Assembly (NCBI GenBank): GCA_031082155.1
Contig: JAVHLL010000023.1
Coordinates: forward strand, 1 to 46,388
Source: Thermodesulfovibrionales bacterium
Lineage (GTDB): Bacteria > Nitrospirota > Thermodesulfovibrionia > Thermodesulfovibrionales > SM23-35
Reading direction: 5' to 3'
Length of the DNA stretch: 46,388 nucleotides
The notes beneath the pieces are model-generated. The model saw only the letters and a program-made list of their open reading frames with translations. It made no database searches and had not been told where the DNA came from. A program made the position numbers and the translations under genes. Shown piece after piece: positions 1 through 8,273 of the stretch (position 1 is the first letter of the stretch; the number at the start of each line of letters is the position of its first letter).

Positions 1-225
1 ATGCTTTCAAATAAAACTCTTTTCAGAAAGGGGGTGGCTGCCGAATAGTTGACTATTAGTATTTAAGTTATTTATGGGATAGTCAATCCTACTTAAGTAG
101 GGGATCGAAAATTTTATAAAGAGAAGCCTGCGGCAGAAACCGCAGGGTGTAATATTTACAAAAATATTAATTTAGCTTACTTGTTTATTTTTGTTATAGA
201 TATACTATATTTCCCTTCACTGATC
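1..225. other. Non-coding left edge with palindrome and hairpin
   Basis: I see no credible gene here. The stretch holds a perfect 14-base palindrome, CCTACTTAAGTAGG (88-101), and a GC-rich hairpin with stem CCTGCGG (127-133) and CCGCAGG (140-146). On the minus strand, TTGACT lies just downstream of the palindrome with an AT-rich stretch after it. It may therefore be the control region of a leftward gene lying outside the window. That is inference only. Confidence 0.35.
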
Positions 226-257
226 AAAAAAAACCCACACCGTTTCCGGTGTGGGTT
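226..257 (-). terminator. Rho-independent terminator of the beta-propeller gene
   Basis: A perfect 11-base stem, AACCCACACCG (232-242) and CGGTGTGGGTT (247-257), encloses a TTTC loop. On the minus strand it is followed by an eight-base T run (complement of 226-233). It lies about 30 bases past the stop codon of the gene ending at 286, the position expected of its intrinsic terminator. Confidence 0.9.
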
Positions 258-285
258 CCCTATCGCAAATAAGTTATTCTTTCAC

Positions 286-1755
286 TTATGGGGTTGCGCT
301 AATACCCGGCACTACCGGCGCTGCTACAATCCTGTCATCCGTGGGATCAAGCGGGTCTCTCCCTGCAAGTACTTCAGAGTAGTCGTCTTCCCTCCCGCCG
401 TCCGTGTCCCTCAAAAGCGGGTCTGTGCCGTAGATCGCCTCTTCGAAATTCTTCAGCTTGTCCCCGTCTGTATCTGCCGTATCAAGATTCAGGCTGTAAA
501 CATCTGAGTAGTAGCAATAAGTAGAAGAATATGGGGTAGTACATCCCGTAAAGAGCAGCTTTGTTCCTGCCGGATTAAATTTTAAGGGACGATAACTATT
601 TCCCTGGCTGTTTACTACCGGTCCATCCACTACCACTCCCTTATATCTTCCGTTTGCAGTCATCATCCAGATGCGCCATATCCCGTCGCCATCCTCAGAC
701 CAGTACGCAATATATTTGCCGTTCGGGGTCGGCTCCGGATGGTTCGAGCAGTAACTTCTGTCGGATGAATCCGTCAGCCGGGTTTTGTTTGTCCCGTCCT
801 GGTTCATCATATAGATGTCTCCATAGCCGCCAATATCCGACATGTAGACTACTTTCCCTGTCGAGGTCGGCACAGGCATCAGTTCACACCACTCATCAGT
901 GCTGTCGGTAAGCCACGTATTTCCTCCCCACAGGGTGGTCTTCGCTATGTCCCTTGTATACTCGCCCCCGCTATGGTATCCATCCAGGTTAAGGTCAATC
1001 CAGAGCTGCTGCGATGAAAGCACCGTAGGCGCTACGGGAAGGGCGCTCCGCGAGGGAGTCGCCAGCCATTGCAGCCCGTGCTGCGGATTCGCATACGGAC
1101 GGTTGGTAAGACGCACAGGCGTCCCCGATGGATAGGCAATTGCATAGAGGTCCCTGTAGTCATGGTCAAGGACCCCCTGGGTGAATGCTATATACCTTCC
1201 GTCAGGGCTCCACTTCGGCTCATGCGCTCCGCCTACTGCGGGGTCACAGGACACAACCCTCTTCTGGTTTGTGCCGTTGATATCCATTGTCCAAAGTTCA
1301 GAACAGTAATCGCTGCCACCACCAGGATAAACAAGCCGCTGGAAAGCAATCAGGGAACCTGCAGCGTTGGCGTCGGGATGGGAATCGCATTCGCTCCCAC
1401 CGCTCCATGGGAGGACGACATTCGAAACGCCGTCCGTCTTATACAGATGATCATCATATCTATTATGGTATACCAGCCAGTTGTTGTTGATCCAGTCTCC
1501 CTGATGGCAATCATCCCAATCCCCTGTACAATTGGTCATCTGTACTACCGTGCCGGCCTGGGTCGCTCTGGGGATGTCCATTGCAGGCAGGCCCGAACGG
1601 TCCACCTCGGGTCTTTCCTTCGACATCCCTGCCTGTTTCCCCTTCTGCGGCTCTGCCGAGACTGATGAATACTTCCCGTCAATTACCAATCCACCGGACA
1701 GAAAAACAAACAAAAACAGCAGCATCAGAATCTTTACACCCCTTCCAAGCTTCAT
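286..1755 (-). CDS. Secreted TolB-like (PD40) beta-propeller protein with calcium-binding tail
   Basis: This 489-residue protein has no enzymatic motif. Residues 1 to about 33 form a Sec signal peptide (basic start, long Leu/Phe core). The middle carries repeated PD40/TolB-type blades, recognisable as WSPDGRYIAFTQG, PEPTPNGKYIAYWSEDG and FNPAGTKLLFTG. The last ~60 residues contain Asp-rich loops (DTDGDKLKNFEEAIYGTDPL, then DTDGG) of the thrombospondin type 3/EF-like calcium-binding kind. Such proteins fold as periplasmic or surface beta-propellers and usually bind partners rather than catalyse. The ATG is preceded by AGGAGG with a 5-base spacer. It has its own promoter (1837-1865) and terminator (226-257), so it is a single-gene unit. 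The exact role is unknown, and nothing suggests the TolB of a Tol-Pal cluster because no tol genes flank it. Confidence 0.8.
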   Translation of the reverse strand: MKLGRGVKILMLLFLFVFLSGGLVIDGKYSSVSAEPQKGKQAGMSKERPEVDRSGLPAMDIPRATQAGTVVQMTNCTGDWDDCHQGDWINNNWLVYHNRYDDHLYKTDGVSNVVLPWSGGSECDSHPDANAAGSLIAFQRLVYPGGGSDYCSELWTMDINGTNQKRVVSCDPAVGGAHEPKWSPDGRYIAFTQGVLDHDYRDLYAIAYPSGTPVRLTNRPYANPQHGLQWLATPSRSALPVAPTVLSSQQLWIDLNLDGYHSGGEYTRDIAKTTLWGGNTWLTDSTDEWCELMPVPTSTGKVVYMSDIGGYGDIYMMNQDGTNKTRLTDSSDRSYCSNHPEPTPNGKYIAYWSEDGDGIWRIWMMTANGRYKGVVVDGPVVNSQGNSYRPLKFNPAGTKLLFTGCTTPYSSTYCYYSDVYSLNLDTADTDGDKLKNFEEAIYGTDPLLRDTDGGREDDYSEVLAGRDPLDPTDDRIVAAPVVPGISATP

Positions 1756-1836
1756 GTCTTCCTCCTTTTTTGATATACAATGAATACTGGTGCAGAAAAT
1801 TACTACAGCTAACCCCTCAACCTCTCTTCTCCCTTC

Positions 1837-1865
1837 AATATACCTTTTAATATTTTGCTTGTCAA
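1837..1865 (-). promoter_or_regulatory. Sigma-70-type promoter for the beta-propeller gene
   Basis: On the minus strand a perfect -35 box TTGACA (1860-1865) is followed by a 17-base spacer and the -10 box TATATT (1837-1842). The predicted start near 1830 leaves a leader of about 75 bases before the ATG at 1755. Confidence 0.75.
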
Positions 1866-1979
1866 TAGAACAGTAATGTTAGCTTATCTTATAATTACAA
1901 GTTTAAGCATACAACATACCCGCGACCCTTTCTTGTTTTTTTCTGACTTTTCAATGAAACCTCCCCAGGACAGGTTGGT

Positions 1980-4900
1980 TCAGAAGAAAATATTGATCAG
2001 ATACCCGGCCACAAACGATCCGAGCCAGAAAAACATCGTGAGCCATATAGTCGTCCTGCGTCCAATGACCCCGAAGAGCAGCGCTATGGAGCTTACACAG
2101 ATGCCGTTTGCGGCAAGGGTGAAGGTAATTGCATGCCCCATTGGAAGCCCGAGGTCAAGCAGGGGTTTCAGCAGGAGGACGTCCTCGCCGGAGCAGAGAA
2201 AGACCGGGACTCCTATTGTAGCTGCAAGGAAAAGCCCAAAGAAATCCGAACCAAGGTATTTGCTGACCATAATGGTCGGCAAATATGTGCCTATTACCGC
2301 TCCGAGAAGAATCCCTATGGCGATAAAGCGGCCGAGATACAGCATAAGACGCCAGCCCGTTATCAATCCCGAGGCAGATGCTTCTGAAGCAGACGGAGAG
2401 ACACAGGAACTGCATAGTCTGCAAATGGGAGACCCTGTGTCAACTTCTTCTTTGCCGACAAAACGTTCAATGAGAATACCTGACGCAAATGCCAGAAGGA
2501 ACGCTGATGCAATCCGCAGGACAGTATATTCCAGGCCGATTACGCCGTAGGAAAAGAAAATGACGAAGGGGTTAAGGATAGGCGTTACGACCAAAAAGGC
2601 GATGACCGCCCTCCTCGGGACATCAAGAGCAAGCATGGCGCGCGTCATGGGCACGACACCACAGGAGCATAAGGGGAGCAGCGCCCCTACAGCCGTTGTC
2701 CCGAGCATGCTTTTGGGAAGAATGTTCCTCTTTGAAAAATATTTCATGACTACCCCGGAGATGAGACATCCGCCGACGAAGAAGGGGAATATTTTCAGGG
2801 TGAACAACGATACATTCGTGATAAATGCAGTGCTGGTCTCCTCCAGTGACGGCGATATCAGCCGCAGCACCGAACAGTAAATAAAATACAGAAGGGCGAT
2901 GATACCGAATAAAACGGCAAGCCACCACTGGGTACGTTCTTTACTCAGAAATTGAAAATACTGAGAGCCTGACTGCATCAGCCTGTCGAAGGGCTTTATA
3001 TATTTCCTCATCATCGGGACCACAAGAACGATGAGGACAAGGACAAAAATAATCTTATCGATCCAGGGGTATGTCATCAGGGTTGCGATGACAGGGCACT
3101 TTTCTCCGGTAATCTGTTCCAGCGCCTCTGTTGCGCTTTTTCTCACCCTTTCATTGTCATCGTCAAGGAGTTTCACCAGAGCGGCAACAGCCGTATTGTC
3201 CCCTATATTCCCCAGGGCTGAAGCCACCATCGCCCTGATGCGCCAGTCTTCTGATTTCAGTTGTTTGACAAGCGCTGACACTGCCTTGGTATATTTCAGT
3301 TTTCCCAGTGCAGTGATAGAAGCCTTCCGGACCTCAGGGTTCTGATCCTTCTCCAGAAACTCGAGGATCATTCCCGCAGCCCGTTGATCACCGATATCGG
3401 AAAGGGTATGAATTGACTGTATCCTGAGGAATGTATCTCCTGAACGGGCAGCCTCCATCAGAGGGTCGACCGACTGAGCACCGCTATATTTTAAAACAGC
3501 CCTTGCATTCATCCTGATATGCTCATCTTCATTGGTTTGTAACGCAATGAGCTGTTTTATTTCTTCCGCAGTCGCATCGACTCCTGGTCCGGTCCGCTGA
3601 GAGATCAGGTTTATCGCTATCAGGGCTTCCCTCTTTACCCCGGCGTCTCCTTCCGACAGGACCTTGAGCAGAGGGGCGACCGCTTCCTTACCGCCTGCGA
3701 GGCCGAGGGCCTGCGCGGCCGAACGGCGGACCTGCATGTCTCCTTGAGAAAGAAGCTGAAGGAGCTGTTTTGTTGCAGCCGGGTCCTTCAGCTTGCCGAG
3801 GGCAAGCGCTGCAGAAATCTGTACATCGCTGTTCCTGTCCGAGAGCAGGGGGAGCAATTTCGGAGCAGCCTTAGGGTCCCCGATTTCGCCGAGAGCCTCA
3901 GCGGTCATTGCCCTGATAAAGGGATCTCTGTCTTTGAGCGTCAAAAACAATGCGGGGAGCGCATCTTCAGTGCCTATTGCGATAAGGGTATTCAGAACAT
4001 CCGCTTTCAGTTCCGTATTGAGCAGTTTCAATACCGGTCTCACCGCACGGTAATATCGTATCTCTCCAAGAGAAAAAATCGCGGCCCTTCTGACGTTCAT
4101 ATCAGGGTCATCGAGCGCGCCGATAAGGAGGTCCCCTCCTTTTTGACCGAATGCGGCAAGGCCCTGAGCGGCATGCATGCGTATCTCCGTATCGCTATCT
4201 TCAAGGGCCTCTTTCATGAGCTTCATCGACTTTTCATCGCCCATATGACTCAACGCGGTAACCGCGCGCCCGCGTTCTTTCGGATCTTTCGACTGAAAAA
4301 GCGTATTGAGATATGCGATGGTTTTACCGCCCAGACTTACAAGCGCAAAAGCAGCTTCCTGCTTTACCATTTCGCTTTTATCCGAGACCGCTTCAACCAG
4401 GTGAGGAACAGCACGCTTGTCCGGTATTTTTCCGAGGGCCTGAGCTGCTGCAGCCCTGACTTCAGAGTCCGGGTCTTTCAATGCGGTGATCAGGGTCTCG
4501 ACTGAGTTGGTTGAGCCGATGACCCCGAGGACCTGCGCCCCTGATCTCCTGATATTTTTATTCTTGTCTTTTAAAAGCGGTTTGATCTGCGGCAGTATCT
4601 CCCCGCCGTAATTTGCTATCGCATTGACGAGATATGAATCGGTTTTCTCCGCTTCTTTCAGATACTCTATAAGAGGCCTGACAGCTTCTTTGGCCTTCAG
4701 TTCCGAGAGCGCCACCGCCGCATGTCTTCTCAACTCTTCTGCAGGGTCTTGCATGGCATTCAGAAACACGGGAACCAGTTCCCTGTTTTTCAGATAGGCA
4801 AGCGTATGGATAGCAGCGATGCGGACTCTGACGCTAGGATCTTTTGCAAGTTTTATTATTTCCTGCCGCGCCTGCGGGTCGTCAACATTGTGCAGACAGG

Positions 4901-5606
4901 CAAGAAGCTGGATTTTCATCTCAGGGGTATCCGCCTTCTTCAGGGCAGTCACAAAACCGGGGATGACGTCAGGATGACGTTTTATCCACTTCTGTGCAAT
5001 GTCTTCGGCCTTTTTACTGGTTTTCCTGTCTTTGTGGACGAGCAGTTCGATAAGCTGTGGCAGTGCCTTTTTCTCATTCAATGAAGACAGATCTTTCAAT
5101 GCGTCTGTCTGGTCATGCCCTCCCCTCTTAATTGCATCGAGAAGGACGTCGACCCCGCTCCTGTCGCCCATCTTCGCAAGAAGTGAGGCAGAAGGAAACC
5201 GGATATTCCATTCTCCGTTTTTCAGCCCTGTTTTTAACGCGTCTGTCGCTTTGGGGCCGAACCTGAGGAGAGCGTTCTGCGCCAATGAAGCGACATATTT
5301 GTCTTTGTCTGCCAGGGAATACAGGAAAGCGTCGATTGAACGCGGGTCCATCATTTCGAGGAGTATCAGTGTCGCCTGCTGCTTTGCAAAAACATTCCCT
5401 GTCCGCATGGTAACCGTCAGACCTTTCACCGCTGCAGGGTCTTTCAGTGCAAGGAGTTTTTTCGCAGCTTCATCCTGTTGCCCGCGGTTGTCGCTGTTTA
5501 ACCGGCTGATGAGTTCTTCGATACCGGACTGCTGCTCTGCAAACACGCTGAACGGCATACAGAAAAACAGGATGAGCGCTGCAGAGTAAAATGCCATTCT
5601 ACGCAA
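1980..5606 (-). CDS. HEAT-repeat array fused to ArsP/SO_0444-type permease
   Basis: This 1208-residue protein joins two modules. Residues 1-24 form a Sec signal peptide. About residues 25-835 are some two dozen ~31-residue HEAT/PBS-lyase-like repeats (recurring patterns such as VRRAAIFSLGEI, IRAMTAEALGEIGDPKA). Transmembrane helices follow from about 849. The C-terminal ~300 residues match the DUF318/ArsP_1 permease family: a CSCG motif at about 980-983 (LLPLCSCGVVP), a Cys-rich link CRLCSSC at about 1062-1068 between the two permease halves, and CSGED at about 1138. Members of this family export arsenicals or metals such as Cu/Zn. The substrate here is inferred, not shown. Topology suggests the repeat array is periplasmic. 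TTG at 5606 is chosen because AGGAG sits 6 bases before it; the in-frame ATG at 5597 is too far. The gene lies 71 bases behind the FG-GAP gene, probably in one transcript. Confidence 0.85.
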   Translation of the reverse strand: MRRMAFYSAALILFFCMPFSVFAEQQSGIEELISRLNSDNRGQQDEAAKKLLALKDPAAVKGLTVTMRTGNVFAKQQATLILLEMMDPRSIDAFLYSLADKDKYVASLAQNALLRFGPKATDALKTGLKNGEWNIRFPSASLLAKMGDRSGVDVLLDAIKRGGHDQTDALKDLSSLNEKKALPQLIELLVHKDRKTSKKAEDIAQKWIKRHPDVIPGFVTALKKADTPEMKIQLLACLHNVDDPQARQEIIKLAKDPSVRVRIAAIHTLAYLKNRELVPVFLNAMQDPAEELRRHAAVALSELKAKEAVRPLIEYLKEAEKTDSYLVNAIANYGGEILPQIKPLLKDKNKNIRRSGAQVLGVIGSTNSVETLITALKDPDSEVRAAAAQALGKIPDKRAVPHLVEAVSDKSEMVKQEAAFALVSLGGKTIAYLNTLFQSKDPKERGRAVTALSHMGDEKSMKLMKEALEDSDTEIRMHAAQGLAAFGQKGGDLLIGALDDPDMNVRRAAIFSLGEIRYYRAVRPVLKLLNTELKADVLNTLIAIGTEDALPALFLTLKDRDPFIRAMTAEALGEIGDPKAAPKLLPLLSDRNSDVQISAALALGKLKDPAATKQLLQLLSQGDMQVRRSAAQALGLAGGKEAVAPLLKVLSEGDAGVKREALIAINLISQRTGPGVDATAEEIKQLIALQTNEDEHIRMNARAVLKYSGAQSVDPLMEAARSGDTFLRIQSIHTLSDIGDQRAAGMILEFLEKDQNPEVRKASITALGKLKYTKAVSALVKQLKSEDWRIRAMVASALGNIGDNTAVAALVKLLDDDNERVRKSATEALEQITGEKCPVIATLMTYPWIDKIIFVLVLIVLVVPMMRKYIKPFDRLMQSGSQYFQFLSKERTQWWLAVLFGIIALLYFIYCSVLRLISPSLEETSTAFITNVSLFTLKIFPFFVGGCLISGVVMKYFSKRNILPKSMLGTTAVGALLPLCSCGVVPMTRAMLALDVPRRAVIAFLVVTPILNPFVIFFSYGVIGLEYTVLRIASAFLLAFASGILIERFVGKEEVDTGSPICRLCSSCVSPSASEASASGLITGWRLMLYLGRFIAIGILLGAVIGTYLPTIMVSKYLGSDFFGLFLAATIGVPVFLCSGEDVLLLKPLLDLGLPMGHAITFTLAANGICVSSIALLFGVIGRRTTIWLTMFFWLGSFVAGYLINIFF

Positions 5607-5677
5607 TGTTTTCTCCTTTCAGGGACCTGCTTTGGGCTGTTTGTGCCCCCGCAATAAACACCGGGAGGGTGTATACG

Positions 5678-7126
5678 TTACCGGACAGAAGAAAAAATAT
5701 TAAGGGTTTCTTCATGCACATTCGAAATCACTATCGACGGGAGCGCTCCGGGGGACAACCGGCAGGTATTGAGATAGAGCCCCTGTCCCTCTGCTTGCAA
5801 CGTGTCACTCAGGAAGAAACCCTCTTTGCTGTTTTGCCATATCTGGAGTGTGCTTTTATTGTCAACCGGCAGCGGGGCTGCAAAGGTGACCACAATGTCC
5901 GGGAGTCCGTCTCCATTCATATCGTCTGAAACGATCCGGACAGGGACCTTTTGGTTCGTTTCTATCGAAGTCTTCTGCAGAAGCCTGCCGTCTTTGTTTT
6001 CGAAGAGGTAGATTTTGCCGTCACGCTCACTTGATACCGCAACATCCGGCAATTTGCGGTCAGGATACCGCAGGAGCGCTATCGAGGAGAGCGCATATCC
6101 AAATTCATGGGACATGACCGGTTCAATCGGTACAGAGGTAAAATCAAAATTCCCTTTCCCGTCGTTCAGACCGATATAAATGGCGTCAAACACATAGGAA
6201 GGCGCCACGATGTCCGGGAAACCATCACCGTTGATGTCTTCTATTACGAAATCCTTGAACCCATTGTCCATCGCCTTTATGCGCCTCGCATATCGCCATT
6301 TTTGGGAACTGCTGCCGGACGTGTCCTGTATCTGTTCCGTTTTTTCAGGAGACTGCGTCCCCTCTGAGGGAGGAGCTACACTTTTGAGGTCTTCCCTCTG
6401 TATTTTAGCGCTGCTCTTTTCTACCCGGGATTTTTCCTCGGCGCTCATTTCTCTCTTCGTGGATGATATGGATGGAGTATCATCCCGCGTGGAAGTGAGG
6501 GATGACTTACGTACCGGTTCTTCAAATTCAGGCATCAGATTCATACGGTTTGGGGTGAAATTCATGTTCCCCTTGTTCATGACAATACTGAGAAAAGGTT
6601 TCGGGAGTGAAGAAATTACAAGATCAGGCAGAGAATCATTATTGAGGTCCTCACTCTCTATATGCCAGGAATAAAGCAGCGCCTGGATATCAAGATCATG
6701 CCGGGTAAAGTTCCCTCTGCCGTCATTCAGAAAGACCGGGCCAACCTTCAATTCAGTCAGAGGGACAAGGTCCGGGTCACCATCACCGTCAACATCTGCG
6801 GCGGTGAGAGAAGTGTTGTGGGGAAATGTTTCGTAGTTTACCGGCAGAGAAAAACTGCCGCTGTGGTCATTGAGCATTACCACAAGCGCCTGCTTTTTGA
6901 GTGCGACAGCTATATCCCGGTATCCGTCTCCATTCAGGTCCGCGCAGACAGGGTCAGTCGGCCTGGGGCCGATATGGTAACTCTTCATGAGATAGCGAGC
7001 ACTCCCTTCCGGAACCGGCGATATGCCGGTTGTCAGCGCGGGAGAGGGCCCTGCAGAACGTACTGAACACGCCGCTGCAAAAAATATTACGAACAGAAGA
7101 AATCTATGCATAAAATATTTTGTCAT
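5678..7126 (-). CDS. FG-GAP/VCBS repeat putative lipoprotein
   Basis: This is an exported protein of about 482 residues. The N-terminus is hydrophobic and ends in AAAC-S, a plausible lipobox, so it may be anchored to a membrane. The body holds at least five FG-GAP/VCBS blades, each with a calcium-loop signature of the DxNxDGxxD type (DLNGDGYRDIAV, DVDGDGDPDLVP, DLNNDSLPDLVI, DINGDGFPDIVA, DMNGDGLPDIVV), as in integrin-like beta-propellers. A Ser/Lys/Glu-rich linker of about 60 residues interrupts the propeller. A GTG at 7159 would extend the frame but overlaps the promoter; I chose the ATG at 7126, with an ATG at 7111 as alternative, and neither has a clear ribosome binding site. It is the first gene of a likely operon with the HEAT-permease gene. 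The function is unknown beyond a likely surface or periplasmic binding role. Confidence 0.75.
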   Translation of the reverse strand: MTKYFMHRFLLFVIFFAAACSVRSAGPSPALTTGISPVPEGSARYLMKSYHIGPRPTDPVCADLNGDGYRDIAVALKKQALVVMLNDHSGSFSLPVNYETFPHNTSLTAADVDGDGDPDLVPLTELKVGPVFLNDGRGNFTRHDLDIQALLYSWHIESEDLNNDSLPDLVISSLPKPFLSIVMNKGNMNFTPNRMNLMPEFEEPVRKSSLTSTRDDTPSISSTKREMSAEEKSRVEKSSAKIQREDLKSVAPPSEGTQSPEKTEQIQDTSGSSSQKWRYARRIKAMDNGFKDFVIEDINGDGFPDIVAPSYVFDAIYIGLNDGKGNFDFTSVPIEPVMSHEFGYALSSIALLRYPDRKLPDVAVSSERDGKIYLFENKDGRLLQKTSIETNQKVPVRIVSDDMNGDGLPDIVVTFAAPLPVDNKSTLQIWQNSKEGFFLSDTLQAEGQGLYLNTCRLSPGALPSIVISNVHEETLNIFSSVR

Positions 7127-7146
7127 GAAATTTGTGTTGAATTTAT

Positions 7147-7175
7147 AGTATAATTTCACTAAGTCTATTTGTCAA
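7147..7175 (-). promoter_or_regulatory. Sigma-70-type promoter for FG-GAP/HEAT-permease operon
   Basis: Minus-strand TTGACA (7170-7175), 17-base spacer, TATACT (7147-7152). Transcription would start near 7140, which rules out the upstream GTG at 7159 and leaves a leader of only about 15-30 bases before the ATG at 7126 or 7111. Confidence 0.75.
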
Positions 7176-7183
7176 ACCATTGA

Positions 7184-7290
7184 CCATTTGCAAATGGATA
7201 ATGAGCACAGCCGCCGGAAATCCCTGAAAGCTCGGGGGGAATAGCCCCGCTACTCCGTGGTGTTGCCCCGGATATTTTTTTCACAATAAA
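7184..7290 (+). other. Palindrome and GC-rich leader before the SurA-like gene
   Basis: A perfect 14-base palindrome CCATTTGCAAATGG (7184-7197) sits between two divergent genes and could be an operator. It is followed by a GC-rich stretch (about 7208-7272) able to form G/C pairings (CTCGGGGGG with CCCC blocks) and ending in seven T residues (7275-7281) shortly before the ribosome binding site. This looks like a structured leader or attenuator, but it matches no riboswitch class I recognise. Confidence 0.35.
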
Positions 7291-7301
7291 GGAGGTCCTT
7301 G

Positions 7302-8192
7302 ATGTACAGACTGAAGTGTTCGCTATTTTTTCTGCCGTCGCTGCTGGTTCTTCTGACGCTGCTATCCCCTGTTTTTGCAGAAGCTGAAGAAGACCGTATT
7401 TTGGCAAAAGTGGGTGATGAAACCATTACAGAAAGTCAGTTAAAAGAGTATATGACCTCAACCAATCTCGTCGGCGCTCCGCCGGCACAAGAGAAGGAAG
7501 CCCTTGAAACCCTCATAACCAGAAGCCTCATGTATAATGAGGCAAAGAAAAAGGGAATCGATACAAGGGAAGACGTACTCGGACAAATCGAAAAAGTCAG
7601 GCGCAATATTATCGTTCAGGCTCTGATGAAGGAGGAGTCAATCTTTGCCGAGCCTGTTACCGAAGAATCCGCCAGAAAATTGTATGAAGAAAACTGGATG
7701 GATTCACGATATCCGAGATGGGTGAAACTGACTCTTTTCAAGATAGCCTACAAGGACAAGGACCAGATGAAGAAGGCTGAAGAATATGCGGGGAGCATCC
7801 GTCCGAAAATAAAAAGCGAGGATTTTGACAAAGACCCGGAAGAGGCCCTGAAAAAATTAAAAGGGGAAGTCCCTCCTCCTGACGGCGTTACCATCACTGC
7901 GACTCAGTACAAGAAGGTATTCCTGCTGAAGGTCAGGCAGATGTCTGCGGTAATCGAACAAGAACCGCTGAAGATGAAAGAAGGGGAGACGAGTGCGCTT
8001 ATACCCGTACCTCAGCATCCGGAGATCGTCCTGATCAACCTTACGAAAGAATTCCCTAAAGAAGAACTGCCGTTTGAAAAAGTCAAAAGCGACCTGATGT
8101 TTGCCGGAGCCAGAATGCTTCAGCAGGAACGGCTCAAGGCCTATCTTGAAAAGCATAAGGGTGACTATAAAATCGAGTACTTCATGAAATAA
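7302..8192 (+). CDS. SurA-like periplasmic chaperone/peptidylprolyl isomerase-family protein
   Basis: This is an exported protein of 296 residues. A signal peptide covers about residues 1-27 (hydrophobic core, then VFA-EA). The next ~130 residues have the SurA N-terminal pattern: ILAKVGDETITESQLKEYM, then ETLITRSLMYNEAKKKGI. This is the chaperone fold that cradles unfolded outer-membrane proteins. The remaining part (WVKLTLFKIAY onward) sits where a parvulin (PpiC) domain belongs but is diverged, and I cannot identify the usual active-site residues. It may therefore act as a chaperone without isomerase activity. The ATG at 7302 follows GGAGG with a 6-base spacer; a TTG directly before it is less likely. 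The gene is transcribed alone, divergent from the FG-GAP operon, and ends at a strong terminator. Confidence 0.8.
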   Translation: MYRLKCSLFFLPSLLVLLTLLSPVFAEAEEDRILAKVGDETITESQLKEYMTSTNLVGAPPAQEKEALETLITRSLMYNEAKKKGIDTREDVLGQIEKVRRNIIVQALMKEESIFAEPVTEESARKLYEENWMDSRYPRWVKLTLFKIAYKDKDQMKKAEEYAGSIRPKIKSEDFDKDPEEALKKLKGEVPPPDGVTITATQYKKVFLLKVRQMSAVIEQEPLKMKEGETSALIPVPQHPEIVLINLTKEFPKEELPFEKVKSDLMFAGARMLQQERLKAYLEKHKGDYKIEYFMK

Positions 8193-8210
8193 GAAACAGA
8201 CCCTGCTCAA

Positions 8211-8249
8211 AAAAACAAAAGGGGAAAGCATTCAGCTTTCCCCTTTTTT
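8211..8249. terminator. Bidirectional rho-independent terminator
   Basis: A 12-base stem, AAAGGGGAAAGC (8218-8229) and GCTTTCCCCTTT (8235-8246), encloses a 5-base loop. A T run follows on the plus strand (8244-8249) and an A-rich run precedes it (8211-8220), so it can end both the SurA-like gene and the convergent protease gene. Confidence 0.9.
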
Positions 8250-8273
8250 ATTCTCCTGTTCGTTCTCCAGCAA

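Noticed and set aside
1069-1665. 198-codon open frame on the plus strand
   Set aside because: Antisense to the beta-propeller gene, which has promoter, ribosome binding site and terminator.
286-1755. TolB of a Tol-Pal system
   Set aside because: The blades are TolB-like, but no tolQ, tolR, tolA or pal is adjacent, and the calcium-loop tail is not found in TolB.
1855-2550. 231-codon open frame on the plus strand
   Set aside because: It runs antisense through the permease half of the HEAT fusion, which carries clear family motifs. No ribosome binding site.
3744-4505. 253-codon open frame on the plus strand
   Set aside because: It is antisense to the HEAT-repeat array, lies in a repetitive composition and its translation has no family pattern. 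It is a shadow of the real minus-strand gene.
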